DNA of 20,061 nt from an uncultured Lysobacter sp. (GTDB lineage Bacteria; Pseudomonadota; Gammaproteobacteria; Xanthomonadales; Xanthomonadaceae). The notes under the pieces were generated by a model that was not told where the DNA came from, searched no databases, and saw only the letters and a program-made list of their open reading frames with translations. Below are positions 8,027 to 15,846 of the stretch, piece after piece; the first letter of the stretch is position 1, and the number at the start of each line of letters is the position of its first letter. The stretch is from NCBI GenBank assembly GCA_946479915.1, contig CAMLHR010000001.1:1-20061 (forward strand). The letters run 5' to 3'. Made by a program: the position numbers and the translations under genes.

Positions 8027-8868
8027 GGGTCCTGGTCGTCGGCAGCACGTCGGTGATCGGCCGCGCGATCGGCGCACGGGCGCGGGCGCTCGGCGAAGTG
8101 CGGTTCGCCGGCCGTCGAGACGCCGATTACCGGCTGGACCTGGCCGGGGACACGCTGCCCGACGTCGCCGAGCGGTTCGACGCGGTCGTCCACGTTGCCG
8201 CGGACTTCGGCGGCCCCTCCGACGGGGACGCGCTGCGCGCCGAACGGGTCAACGCAGGCGGCACGCTGCTCGCCTGCGCGCTGGCCCGCCGCGTCGGCGC
8301 GCGCCAGTTCGTCCTGCTGTCGTCGATCTCCGCGACCTACCGTCCCGGCGATCCCCACTACGGCATCTACGCGCTGTCCAAGCGCCACGCCGAGGAGGCC
8401 GCGGCCTGGGCCTGCGACACCCACGGCCTCGCGCTCGCGGTGCTGAGGCCGACCCAGGTCTACGACGACCTCGGCGCATGCCGCGCCCGGCAGCCCCTGC
8501 TCTACGCGATGGTCGACCGCGCGGAACGCGGCGAGGACATCCAACTGCACGGGACGCACGACGCGCTGCGCAACTACCTGCACGTCGAGGACCTGGCGGA
8601 AGCATGTGGCCGCACCCTCGAGCTCGGCATCGAGGGCGTCCACGCCTGCGCGCATCCCGAGGACGTGCGGTTGTCGGAGGTCGCGCGCGCGGCGTTCGAC
8701 GCGTTTGGCCGCGGCGGCGAGGTCCGTTTCGACCCGACCCGTGAGGACCTGCGCGACCTGCCCGCCACGGACGCCGCGTCGTTCCACGCACGCATCGGTG
8801 TCCGGCCCGCAATCGGCATCCGCGAAGGGATGGCGCGGATCCGGCGTGCCCGCGGGGTCACGCGATGA
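8023..8868 (+). CDS. NAD-dependent epimerase/dehydratase (extended SDR)
   Basis: The 281-residue protein has a Rossmann start MRVLVVGSTSVIGRAI; the glycine motif is degenerate, with Ser in place of the usual middle Gly (GSTSVIG, 7-13). The rest fits an active extended SDR: VVHVAAD near 56-61, LLSSIS (98-103) and catalytic YALSK (Tyr116, Lys120). LRPTQVYDD and a sugar-nucleotide-type NYLHVEDLAEA segment follow. At 281 residues it is slightly short for the family (about 300-340). It likely reduces, epimerises or dehydrates a nucleotide sugar. ATGA overlaps join it to the methyltransferase before and the ATP-grasp gene after, suggesting that these act on the same intermediate. Confidence 0.88.
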   Translation: MRVLVVGSTSVIGRAIGARARALGEVRFAGRRDADYRLDLAGDTLPDVAERFDAVVHVAADFGGPSDGDALRAERVNAGGTLLACALARRVGARQFVLLSSISATYRPGDPHYGIYALSKRHAEEAAAWACDTHGLALAVLRPTQVYDDLGACRARQPLLYAMVDRAERGEDIQLHGTHDALRNYLHVEDLAEACGRTLELGIEGVHACAHPEDVRLSEVARAAFDAFGRGGEVRFDPTREDLRDLPATDAASFHARIGVRPAIGIREGMARIRRARGVTR

Positions 8869-9842
8869 CCACGGTGCTCGTCACCGGCGTGGGCGCCATC
8901 ATCGGCTACGGCGTCCTGCGGTCGCTGCGCGCCAGCGGCATGCCGCTGCGCCTGGTCGGCGCCGACATCCACGCCGACGCCGTGGGCCAGGCCTGGAGCG
9001 ACGCGTTCGTGCAGGCCCCGTTGACCGCGACGCCCGGCTACTTCGACTGGCTCGCGGGCGTCATCGAGGACCACGCGGTGGACCTGGTGATCCCGGGCAT
9101 CGAGCAGGACCTGCACCGCTACTCGGAGGAGCGCGGATTCTTCTCGCGGTCGCGCGCGCGCGTCGTGCTCAACGACGCGCGCCTGGTGGAGCTGTCCCGC
9201 GACAAGTGGCTGATGGACCGGGAACTGGCGTCCATCGGCGAACCGTCACGCATCGAGAGCATCCCCGAGGGCGATTTCGACACCCTCGCCCGGCGGCTCG
9301 GGCTGCCGTTCCTGCTCAAGCCGCGCAGGAGCTATGCGTCGAAGGGGCTCGTCCGGGTTGGGTGCGAGGCCGACTTCGCGCCCCACGCCCACCGGCTTGG
9401 CGCGCACCTGATCGCGCAGCCGGTCGTGGGGACCACCGACGAGGAGTACACGGTCGCGGTGTTCGGCGACGGCACCGGGCGCGCCTGCGCGTCCATCGCG
9501 CTTCGCCGCACGCTGGCCGCGGACGGATCCACCGCGAAGGCACGGACGTGCCGTCCCGACGGCCTGGACGCCGTGGTCGGCCGCCTGTGCGCGCACTTCC
9601 GGCCGGTCGGCCCCGCGAACCTGCAGTTCCGGCGGACCGACGCCGGCGCATGGAAGCTGCTGGAGATCAACCCGCGGGTCTCGTCCTCCACGTCGATCCG
9701 CACCGCCTTCGGCTACAACGAGGCGGCGATGTGCGTCGCGTATTTCCTGCACGGGACCGTGCCTGCCCAGCCCGAAACCGGGTCCGGCGTGGCGGTCCGC
9801 TACATCGAGGACCTGGTGGCCCATGATCGGGATCATCTCTGA
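8865..9842 (+). CDS. ATP-grasp domain carboxylate-amine ligase-like protein
   Basis: The 325-residue protein begins with a pre-ATP-grasp fold (VLVTGVGAIIGYGVLRSL; VDLVIPGIEQDL at 72-83). In the ATP-grasp core, PFLLKPRRSYASKGL (148-162) supplies the ATP lysine, EEYTVAVFGDG (193-203) follows, and LEINPRVSSSTSIRT (266-280) carries the Mg ligands Glu267 and Asn269. This resembles the CarB-like ATP-grasp family often annotated as carbamoyl-phosphate-synthase-like. Such enzymes activate a carboxylate as acyl phosphate and join it to an amine or other nucleophile. Here the plausible role is attaching an amino acid or other acid to a sugar; the substrate is unknown. It overlaps the SDR gene by four bases and the phosphoesterase gene by 20. 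Confidence 0.88.
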   Translation: MTTVLVTGVGAIIGYGVLRSLRASGMPLRLVGADIHADAVGQAWSDAFVQAPLTATPGYFDWLAGVIEDHAVDLVIPGIEQDLHRYSEERGFFSRSRARVVLNDARLVELSRDKWLMDRELASIGEPSRIESIPEGDFDTLARRLGLPFLLKPRRSYASKGLVRVGCEADFAPHAHRLGAHLIAQPVVGTTDEEYTVAVFGDGTGRACASIALRRTLAADGSTAKARTCRPDGLDAVVGRLCAHFRPVGPANLQFRRTDAGAWKLLEINPRVSSSTSIRTAFGYNEAAMCVAYFLHGTVPAQPETGSGVAVRYIEDLVAHDRDHL

Positions 9843-10500
9843 CATCCACGGCAACTTCCCCGCGCTCGAGGCCGTGCTCGCGCGGCTGGACGCGATGGGC
9901 GTCTCCGGTGTCGTGTGCCTCGGCGACGTCGCCGGGTACTACAGCCAGGTCAACGAGTGCTGCGACGCGCTGCGCGCGCGCGGGATCCACACGCTGCGCG
10001 GCAACCACGACCACTACCTCGCGGCCGGCGTGGACTGCCCGCGCTCGAACAGCGCCAACCGCTGCCTCGAGTACCAGCGCGGGGTGGTCACCCCCGACAA
10101 CCTCGCGTGGCTGGCGGGGCTGTCGAGCCGCGCCGCGCTGCATGGCATCGACATGGTCCACGGCGGCTGGGACGACCCGCTCGAGGAATACGTCCGCCCC
10201 ACCCGCGAGTACTTCTCCCGCCTGCCGGGCCGGACCTTCGCCTCCGGGCACACCCACGTGCCGGTCATCTTCCACGGCGACGGGCAGGTGTACTGCAACC
10301 CCGGCGCCGTCGGCCAGCCGCGCGACGGGGATCCCCGGGCGACCTACTCCACCTGCGACGGTGCGGCGATCGCGCTGCACCGGATCGGGTACGACATCGC
10401 CCGCACCCAGGCGCACATGGCCGCCGCCGGCTTCGACCGCTACTTCTACGAGAACCTCGAAGCCGGCAGCCAGATCGGCGGCCGGATCAGCACGCTCTGA
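9823..10500 (+). CDS. Calcineurin-like metallophosphoesterase
   Basis: The 225-residue protein shows all metal-ligand motifs of the YfcE/MJ0936-type phosphodiesterases: SDIHGN (Asp7, His9), GDVAGY (Asp35), RGNHDH (Asn61, His62), VHGG (His113) and GHTHVP (His143, His145), then CNPGAVGQPRDGDPRATY. It has no signal peptide, so it is probably cytoplasmic. The family hydrolyses phosphodiesters or phosphomonoesters. The gene begins 20 bases inside the ATP-grasp gene, so the two were probably inherited together. It could release phosphate from a sugar phosphate or a nucleotide-linked intermediate of this pathway, but the sequence alone does not say which. A 27-base gap follows before the small membrane protein. 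Confidence 0.93.
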   Translation: MIGIISDIHGNFPALEAVLARLDAMGVSGVVCLGDVAGYYSQVNECCDALRARGIHTLRGNHDHYLAAGVDCPRSNSANRCLEYQRGVVTPDNLAWLAGLSSRAALHGIDMVHGGWDDPLEEYVRPTREYFSRLPGRTFASGHTHVPVIFHGDGQVYCNPGAVGQPRDGDPRATYSTCDGAAIALHRIGYDIARTQAHMAAAGFDRYFYENLEAGSQIGGRISTL

Positions 10501-10527
10501 GCCGCCGCCCCATTCCACGAGTCCATC

Positions 10528-10902
10528 ATGACCACCACCCTTGGCTATTTCCTCGTCTCCCTGACGATCCTCCTGACCGTCGTCGGTCAGTTCCTGATCA
10601 AGTGGCAGGCCGGCGGCGCCGGCCCGCCGCCGGCCGACCTCGCCGGCAGGATCGTGTTCGCGCTCGAGCTGCTGACCCGGCCGTGGATCATCGCCGGCCT
10701 CCTGTCGGCCTTCCTCGCGTCGCTGTTCTGGATGCTCGCGATGACGAAGCTGCCGCTCAGCCACGCCTATCCCTTCACGGCGGCGTCGTTCGTGCTCGTC
10801 GTGCTCGGCGGTGCCTGGCTGTTCTCGGAACCGCTGAGCCCGACCAAGCTCGTCGGGCTCGCCCTGATCGTCGTGGGCGTGCTCGTCACGGGATTCGAGT
10901 GA
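10528..10902 (+). CDS. Small four-helix membrane protein, EamA/SMR type, ArnE-like
   Basis: The 124-residue protein has four hydrophobic segments at about 5-24, 52-73, 80-100 and 104-122. Family marks are VVGQFLIKWQ at the end of helix 1, LPLSHAYPF before helix 3 and FSEPLSPTKLVGLALIVVGVLV, which line up well with E. coli ArnE (GQ..K; IAYP; HEPVSP). ArnE/ArnF are thought to flip undecaprenyl-phosphate-aminoarabinose. A multidrug SMR pump is the alternative, but the neighbours favour lipid-linked sugar translocation together with the GT2 enzyme. The ATG at 10528 has only a weak ribosome site. The stop overlaps the GTG of the next gene (GTGA). Confidence 0.88.
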   Translation: MTTTLGYFLVSLTILLTVVGQFLIKWQAGGAGPPPADLAGRIVFALELLTRPWIIAGLLSAFLASLFWMLAMTKLPLSHAYPFTAASFVLVVLGGAWLFSEPLSPTKLVGLALIVVGVLVTGFE

Positions 10903-11765
10903 AGACCTGCCCCGACTGCCGCGCGCGCACGGCCGGCTTCCCCTGCGACGCCTGTGGGTTCGAGCCCGCGCTGATCGACGGGTTCGAGTCCTATGCGCCG
11001 GCGCTCGCGCGGGAGGCACCGGGATTCGATCCCCGGCACTATCGCGTCCTGGCCGACCTCGAGGCGGGGAATTTCTGGTTCCGGGCGCGCAACGCGCTGA
11101 TCCTGCGGGCGTTCTCGGACCACCTCCGGACCCGGGGGCGCTACCTCGAGATCGGCTGCGGCACCGGCTACGTCATCTCCGCCGTCGCGCGGGCGTTCCC
11201 GGGCCTGGCCGTCTCCGGCAGCGAGATCTTCGTCGAGGGCCTGCCGATCGCCGCCGCGCGCACGCCCGCCGGCACCTTCTTCCAGATGGACGCGCGACGC
11301 ATTCCCCACGACGGCGAGTTCGACGTGGTGGGGGCGTTCGACGTGCTGGAGCACATCGACGACGACGTCGGCGTGCTGCGCGAGATCCATCGCGCCCTGA
11401 AGCCGGGCGGCGGCGTGATCCTGACCGTCCCGCAGCATCCGTGGCTGTGGAGCCGCCAGGACGAGGTCGCGCACCACGTCCGTCGCTACGCCCGCGGCGA
11501 GCTCGCGGGGAAGCTGCGGGCGGCCGGGTTCACGGTGCGCTACGCGACCTCGTTCGTCACGCTGCTGCTGCCCGCCCTGGTGGCCTCGCGCAAGCTCGCG
11601 GGGAAGGACGGCGACGATGGCGCGATCGGCGAGTTCCACCTCCCGGCCGCCCTAGACCGCTTGCTCCTGGCCGTGATGGCCGTCGAGCGCGGCCTGCTCC
11701 GGACCGGGATCCGGATGCCCGTCGGCGGCAGCCGCCTGGTCGTCGCCACGAGGGACGAACGGTAG
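10899..11765 (+). CDS. Zinc-ribbon class I SAM-dependent methyltransferase
   Basis: The 288-residue protein starts at a GTG that overlaps the stop of the membrane-protein gene (GTGA). Residues 4-19 carry CPDC and CDAC, a four-cysteine zinc-ribbon. A linker has LADLEAGNFWFRARNALIL, a motif I associate with methyltransferases beside GT2/GtrA-type genes. The SAM motif LEIGCGTG lies at 83-90, followed by VVGAFDVLEHIDDDVGVLREI and LKPGGGVILTVPQHPWLWS. The C-terminal third has hydrophobic stretches (FVTLLLPALV; LLLAVMAVERGLL) that could lie on the membrane, as expected for a methyltransferase of lipid-linked glycans. Its TAG stop lies within the TAGAAT string before etfB. The substrate is unknown. 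Confidence 0.88.
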   Translation: MKTCPDCRARTAGFPCDACGFEPALIDGFESYAPALAREAPGFDPRHYRVLADLEAGNFWFRARNALILRAFSDHLRTRGRYLEIGCGTGYVISAVARAFPGLAVSGSEIFVEGLPIAAARTPAGTFFQMDARRIPHDGEFDVVGAFDVLEHIDDDVGVLREIHRALKPGGGVILTVPQHPWLWSRQDEVAHHVRRYARGELAGKLRAAGFTVRYATSFVTLLLPALVASRKLAGKDGDDGAIGEFHLPAALDRLLLAVMAVERGLLRTGIRMPVGGSRLVVATRDER

Positions 11766-11768
11766 AAT
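11763..11768 (+). promoter_or_regulatory. Possible -10 element for etfB-etfA
   Basis: TAGAAT overlaps the stop codon of the preceding gene and is followed by GCGCAGTT, matching the context at 5619. It lies 63 bases before the etfB ATG in the only sizeable gap of the operon (65 bases). The -35 position at the standard spacing (TCGTCG) is poor, so this is a weak call. Confidence 0.3.
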
Positions 11769-11830
11769 GCGCAGTTCCGCGGAGCCCGCGCACCGAGCGC
11801 GCGTGACGCAGCAACAGGGAACACCGCACG

Positions 11831-12583
11831 ATGAAAATCCTCGTGGGCTACAAGCGTGTCGTTGACTTCAACGTCCGCATCCAGGTCAAGCCCGATGGGT
11901 CCGGCGTCGTCACCGACGGCGTGAAGCTCTCGCCCAACCCCTTCGACGAGATCGCCCTGGAGGAGGCCCTTCGCCTCCGTGACCGCGGCATCGCGACCGA
12001 GGTCGTGGTCGCCACGATCGCCCCGGCCGACGCCCAGGCGCACCTGCGCAACGGCCTGGCCATGGGCGCGAACCGCGCCATCCACGTCGTCACCGAGGCG
12101 GGCCAGGACATCCAGCCGCTCACCGCGGCGCGCACCCTCCTGAAGCTCGTCGAGAAGGAACAGCCGGACCTCGTGATCCTCGGCAAGCAGGCGATCGACG
12201 ACGACGCCAACCAGACCGGCCAGATGCTCGCGACGCTGTGGGGCCGGCCGCAGGCGACGTTTGCTTCCAAGGTCGAGATCGCCGACGGCAAGGCCACCGT
12301 CGTGCGCGAGGTCGACGCCGGCCTCGAGACGCTGGTGGTGGACCTCCCCGCGGTGGTGACGACCGACCTGCGCCTCAACGAGCCGCGCTTCATCAAGCTC
12401 CCCGACATCATGAAGGCGAAGTCCAAGCCGCTGGAGGCGATCCCGTTCGCGGACCTCGGTGTCGAGCCCGCCAACGCGCTGCGCACGACCCGCCACGAAC
12501 CGCCGGCCCGTCGGAGCCGCGGGGTCATGGTCAAGGACGCGGCCGAACTCGTCGCCGTGCTGAAAGAGAAGGGGCTGCTGTGA
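11831..12583 (+). CDS. etfB: Electron transfer flavoprotein beta subunit
   Basis: The 250-residue protein begins [17 protein letters not shown] and continues with [19 protein letters not shown], the EtfB signature. The nucleotide (AMP) region [19 protein letters not shown] lies at about 116-134. [19 protein letters not shown] and [11 protein letters not shown] near the C-terminus are also typical, and the length is normal. AGGGA (11816-11820) lies ten bases before the ATG. EtfB and EtfA form the soluble heterodimer that carries electrons from acyl-CoA dehydrogenases to ETF-ubiquinone oxidoreductase. It overlaps etfA by one base. It is a housekeeping gene placed between polysaccharide genes. 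In Xanthomonas, etfA is, as I recall, the conserved boundary of the LPS locus. Confidence 0.97.
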   Translation: MKILVGYKRVVDFNVRIQVKPDGSGVVTDGVKLSPNPFDEIALEEALRLRDRGIATEVVVATIAPADAQAHLRNGLAMGANRAIHVVTEAGQDIQPLTAARTLLKLVEKEQPDLVILGKQAIDDDANQTGQMLATLWGRPQATFASKVEIADGKATVVREVDAGLETLVVDLPAVVTTDLRLNEPRFIKLPDIMKAKSKPLEAIPFADLGVEPANALRTTRHEPPARRSRGVMVKDAAELVAVLKEKGLL

Positions 12584-13521
12584 TGCCAAGGATCCTCGTC
12601 GTCGCCGAGCACCACGCCGGCAAGCTCAATGCCGCGACCGCGCGCTGCGTCAGCGCCGCCCGGGCGGTCGTCCCCGACGCCATCGACATCGCCGTGCTGG
12701 CCGCCGACCCGACCCCCGTCGCCGCCGAGGCCGCACGCATCGCCGGCGTGTCCCGGGTCCTGGCCGTGGCCAATCCCGCCAACGCCGAGGCCGTCGCCCA
12801 GGTGCTCGCACCGCAGGTCGCGAAGCTTGCCGAGGGCTACACCCACGTGTTCGGTCCCGCCACCACGTTCGGCAAGGACCTGATGCCGTGCGTCGCCGCC
12901 CTGCTCGGCGTGGCGCAGGTCTCGGACGTGATGGCGGTGGAATCCAGCCATGTGTTCAAGCGCCCGATCTATGCAGGCAACGCCATCGTGACGGTCGAGG
13001 CACCGGCCGATGCGACGGTCGTCGCGACCGTCCGCACCGCATCCTGGCCGGAAGCGGCCACGGGCGGCGAGTCGCCGGTCGAGGACACCCTGGTCGAGGT
13101 GGAACTGCCCACGCACACCCGGTACGCGGGCCTGGCGGCCGGCGATTCGGACCGGCCGGACCTGCAGGGCGCCCGCCGGGTCGTGTCCGGCGGCCGCGGC
13201 GTCGGCTCCGCCGAGAACTTCAAGGTCGTCTACGCGCTCGCGGACAAGCTCGGCGCGGCGGTCGGCGCCTCGCGCGCGGCGGTGGACGCCGGGTACGTGC
13301 CGAACGAGCTGCAGGTGGGCCAGACGGGCAAGATCATTGCGCCCGAGCTGTACGTCGCGGTCGGGATCAGCGGCGCGATCCAGCACCTGACCGGCATCAA
13401 GGACGCGGGCACGATCGTCGCGATCAACAAGGACCCGGACGCCCCGATCTTCGAGGTCGCCGACATCGGGCTGGTCGGCGACCTGTTCCAGGTCCTGCCC
13501 GCCCTCGAGGCGGCGTTGTGA
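12583..13521 (+). CDS. etfA: Electron transfer flavoprotein alpha subunit
   Basis: The 312-residue FAD-binding subunit starts [16 protein letters not shown] at the ATG overlapping the etfB stop (TGATG). The N-terminal domain holds [22 protein letters not shown]. The C-terminal FAD domain has [12 protein letters not shown] (203 onward), [21 protein letters not shown] and the closing [42 protein letters not shown] (about 259-300), all diagnostic of EtfA. The length is as expected (about 310-315). Its TGA stop overlaps the GTG start of wecB by four bases, so ETF translation may be coupled to the sugar-nucleotide genes that follow. Confidence 0.97.
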   Translation: MPRILVVAEHHAGKLNAATARCVSAARAVVPDAIDIAVLAADPTPVAAEAARIAGVSRVLAVANPANAEAVAQVLAPQVAKLAEGYTHVFGPATTFGKDLMPCVAALLGVAQVSDVMAVESSHVFKRPIYAGNAIVTVEAPADATVVATVRTASWPEAATGGESPVEDTLVEVELPTHTRYAGLAAGDSDRPDLQGARRVVSGGRGVGSAENFKVVYALADKLGAAVGASRAAVDAGYVPNELQVGQTGKIIAPELYVAVGISGAIQHLTGIKDAGTIVAINKDPDAPIFEVADIGLVGDLFQVLPALEAAL

Positions 13522-14702
13522 CCCCTCCCGCCGATGACGCCGGGCCTGGCCAGCCGCATGTGATGCTCGTCTTCGGCACGCGGCCGGAGGCCATCAAGAT
13601 GGCGCCGGTCGTGCTCGCACTGCGCGAGCGCGGCGACATGCGTGTCTCGGTGACGGTGACCGCGCAGCATCGGCAGATGCTCGACCAGGTCCTCGGGATC
13701 TTCGGCATCCGGCCGGAACACGACCTGGACGTCATGCGCGAGAAGCAGGACCTGAGCGAACTCTTCTCGCGGATCCTGCTGGGCATGAAGGACGTGCTGG
13801 CACGCGACCGGCCGCACCTGGTGCTCGTGCACGGCGACACCAGCACCACCCTGGCCACCGCGCTTGCGGCCTTCTACGCGCGCGTGCCCGTCGGCCACGT
13901 CGAGGCCGGGCTGCGCACCGGCGACATGCAGGCGCCGTGGCCGGAGGAGATGAACCGCACGCTGGCCGCGCCGCTCTCCACGCTGCACTTCGCGCCGACG
14001 GAGCGGTCGCGCGCGAACCTGGCGCGGGAGGGCATCCCGCCCGGCGCGATCCACGTCACCGGGAACACCGTGATCGACTCCCTGCTGCGCGTCGTCGCGA
14101 AGATCGAAGCGGACCCCGCGCTGCGCGACACGCTGGCGGCAGGGTTCGACTTCCTGGATCCCGCGCGCAGGCTGGTCCTGGTGACCGGGCACCGGCGCGA
14201 GAACTTCGGCCGCGGCTTCGAGCGCATCTGCAAGGCCATCGCCACGCTGGCCGGGCGCCCCGACGTGCAGGTCGTGTACCCGGTGCACCTGAACCCGAAC
14301 GTGCAGGAGCCGGTGTCCCGGATCCTCGGCGGGCTCGCCAACGTGCACCTCATCGAACCGCAGGACTACCTGCCTTTCGTCTACCTGATGTCGCGCGCGC
14401 ACGTCATCCTCACCGACTCCGGCGGCATCCAGGAGGAGGCGCCGTCGCTCGGCAAGCCGGTGCTGGTCATGCGCGAGACGACCGAGCGGCCCGAGGCCGT
14501 CGAGGCCGGCACGGTCCGCCTCGTGGGCACGTCCGCGGAAGCCATCGCCGGCGAGGCCGCGAAGCTCCTCGACGACCCGGCCCGCTACGCGGAGATGGCG
14601 CGGGCGCACAATCCCTACGGCGACGGGCAGGCAGCGGCACGCATCGCCGAGTCCGTCGCACGCTGGGCCACCGTCGCGGGCGCGGCCCGGGCAAGGGACT
14701 GA
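13518..14702 (+). CDS. wecB: UDP-N-acetylglucosamine 2-epimerase (non-hydrolysing)
   Basis: The 394-residue enzyme interconverts UDP-GlcNAc and UDP-ManNAc. Diagnostic segments are [14 protein letters not shown] (18-31), [39 protein letters not shown] (127-149), [20 protein letters not shown] and [22 protein letters not shown] ... [11 protein letters not shown]. The GTG at 13518 overlaps the etfA stop (GTGA) and gives about 15 residues ahead of the family's usual start. GTG 13560 or ATG 13563 would give the canonical N-terminus but without a clear ribosome site. No wecC (UDP-ManNAc dehydrogenase) is in the window, so the next step must be encoded elsewhere or ManNAc is used directly. One base separates it from wecE. 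Confidence 0.95.
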   Translation: MTPPADDAGPGQPHVMLVFGTRPEAIKMAPVVLALRERGDMRVSVTVTAQHRQMLDQVLGIFGIRPEHDLDVMREKQDLSELFSRILLGMKDVLARDRPHLVLVHGDTSTTLATALAAFYARVPVGHVEAGLRTGDMQAPWPEEMNRTLAAPLSTLHFAPTERSRANLAREGIPPGAIHVTGNTVIDSLLRVVAKIEADPALRDTLAAGFDFLDPARRLVLVTGHRRENFGRGFERICKAIATLAGRPDVQVVYPVHLNPNVQEPVSRILGGLANVHLIEPQDYLPFVYLMSRAHVILTDSGGIQEEAPSLGKPVLVMRETTERPEAVEAGTVRLVGTSAEAIAGEAAKLLDDPARYAEMARAHNPYGDGQAAARIAESVARWATVAGAARARD

Positions 14703-14703
14703 C

Positions 14704-15846
14704 ATGCTGCCGTTCAACAAGCCGTTCCTCACCGGGCGGGAGCTGGAACTCATCGCGCAGGCGCACGCCAACGGGCACCTGTCCGGCGACGGCGCCTACA
14801 CCCGGCAGTGCCATGCGTGGCTGGAACGCGCGACGGGCACCCGCAAGGCGCTGTTGACGCACTCCTGCACGGCGGCGCTGGAGATGGCGGCGCTGCTGCT
14901 CGACCTCGAGCCGGGCGATGAAGTGATCATGCCCTCGTTCACCTTCGTCTCCACGGCGAACGCCTTCGTGCTTCGGCGCGCCGTGCCGGTTTTCGTGGAC
15001 ATCCGCGAGGACACACTCAACCTCGACGAGCGGCTCGTCGAGGCGGCGATCACGCCCCGGACCCGCGCGATCTGCGTGGTGCACTACGCCGGCGTCGCCT
15101 GCGAGATGGACGCGATCATGGCGATCGCGGAGAAGCACGGCCTCAAGGTCGTCGAGGACGCGGCACAGGGCATCTCCTCGACGTACCGCGGGCGCGCGCT
15201 GGGCGCCATCGGGCACTTCGGCGCACTCAGCTTCCACGAGACCAAGAACGTCATTTCCGGCGAGGGCGGCGCGCTGCTCGTCAACGACCCGGCGTGCGTG
15301 GAACGCGCGGAGATCATCCGCGAGAAGGGCACCAACCGCAGCAAGTTCTTCCGCGGCCAGGTGGACAAGTACACCTGGGTGGACGTCGGGTCCTCCTACC
15401 TCCCGAGCGAGATCATCGCAGCGTTCCTCGCGGCCCAGCTCGACGCGGCCGACGAGATCAACCGCAGGCGGCTGGCGCTGTGGCAGCGATACCACGACTG
15501 GGCCGGCGCCCACGAGCGCGCGGGCCGCATCCGCCGGCCGGTGGTGCCCGCGCACTGCGTGCACAACGCGCACATGTACTACATGCTCACCCGCGACGCG
15601 GACAGCCGCGCCGGGCTCATCGATGCGCTCCGCGCCGCCGGCGTGGGCGCGGTGTTCCACTACATCCCGTTGCACTCCTCGCCCGCCGGGCGCCGCCACG
15701 GCCGCGCCGTCGGCGACCTGCGCGTGACGGACTCGGTCAGCGACCGGCTGGTGCGCATGCCCCTGTGGCTGGGCATGGAGGAGCACATCGACCACGTCCT
15801 CGCCGTCGCCGACGAGGCGCTCCGCAAGGCCAACGCGACCGCATGA
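14704..15846 (+). CDS. wecE: dTDP-4-amino-4,6-dideoxygalactose transaminase
   Basis: The 380-residue PLP enzyme closely matches E. coli WecE/Rff[12 protein letters not shown] at the start, [72 protein letters not shown], the Schiff-base lysine in SFHETKN (Lys181), [20 protein letters not shown], and [12 protein letters not shown] near the end. It transfers an amino group from glutamate to dTDP-4-keto-6-deoxyglucose to give dTDP-Fuc4N. The rmlA/rmlB genes that would make the substrate are not in this window. The ATG lies two bases after the wecB stop and the stop overlaps the GT-C gene (ATGA). Product stereochemistry (Fuc4N or Qui4N) should be treated as likely rather than proven. Confidence 0.95.
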   Translation: MLPFNKPFLTGRELELIAQAHANGHLSGDGAYTRQCHAWLERATGTRKALLTHSCTAALEMAALLLDLEPGDEVIMPSFTFVSTANAFVLRRAVPVFVDIREDTLNLDERLVEAAITPRTRAICVVHYAGVACEMDAIMAIAEKHGLKVVEDAAQGISSTYRGRALGAIGHFGALSFHETKNVISGEGGALLVNDPACVERAEIIREKGTNRSKFFRGQVDKYTWVDVGSSYLPSEIIAAFLAAQLDAADEINRRRLALWQRYHDWAGAHERAGRIRRPVVPAHCVHNAHMYYMLTRDADSRAGLIDALRAAGVGAVFHYIPLHSSPAGRRHGRAVGDLRVTDSVSDRLVRMPLWLGMEEHIDHVLAVADEALRKANATA

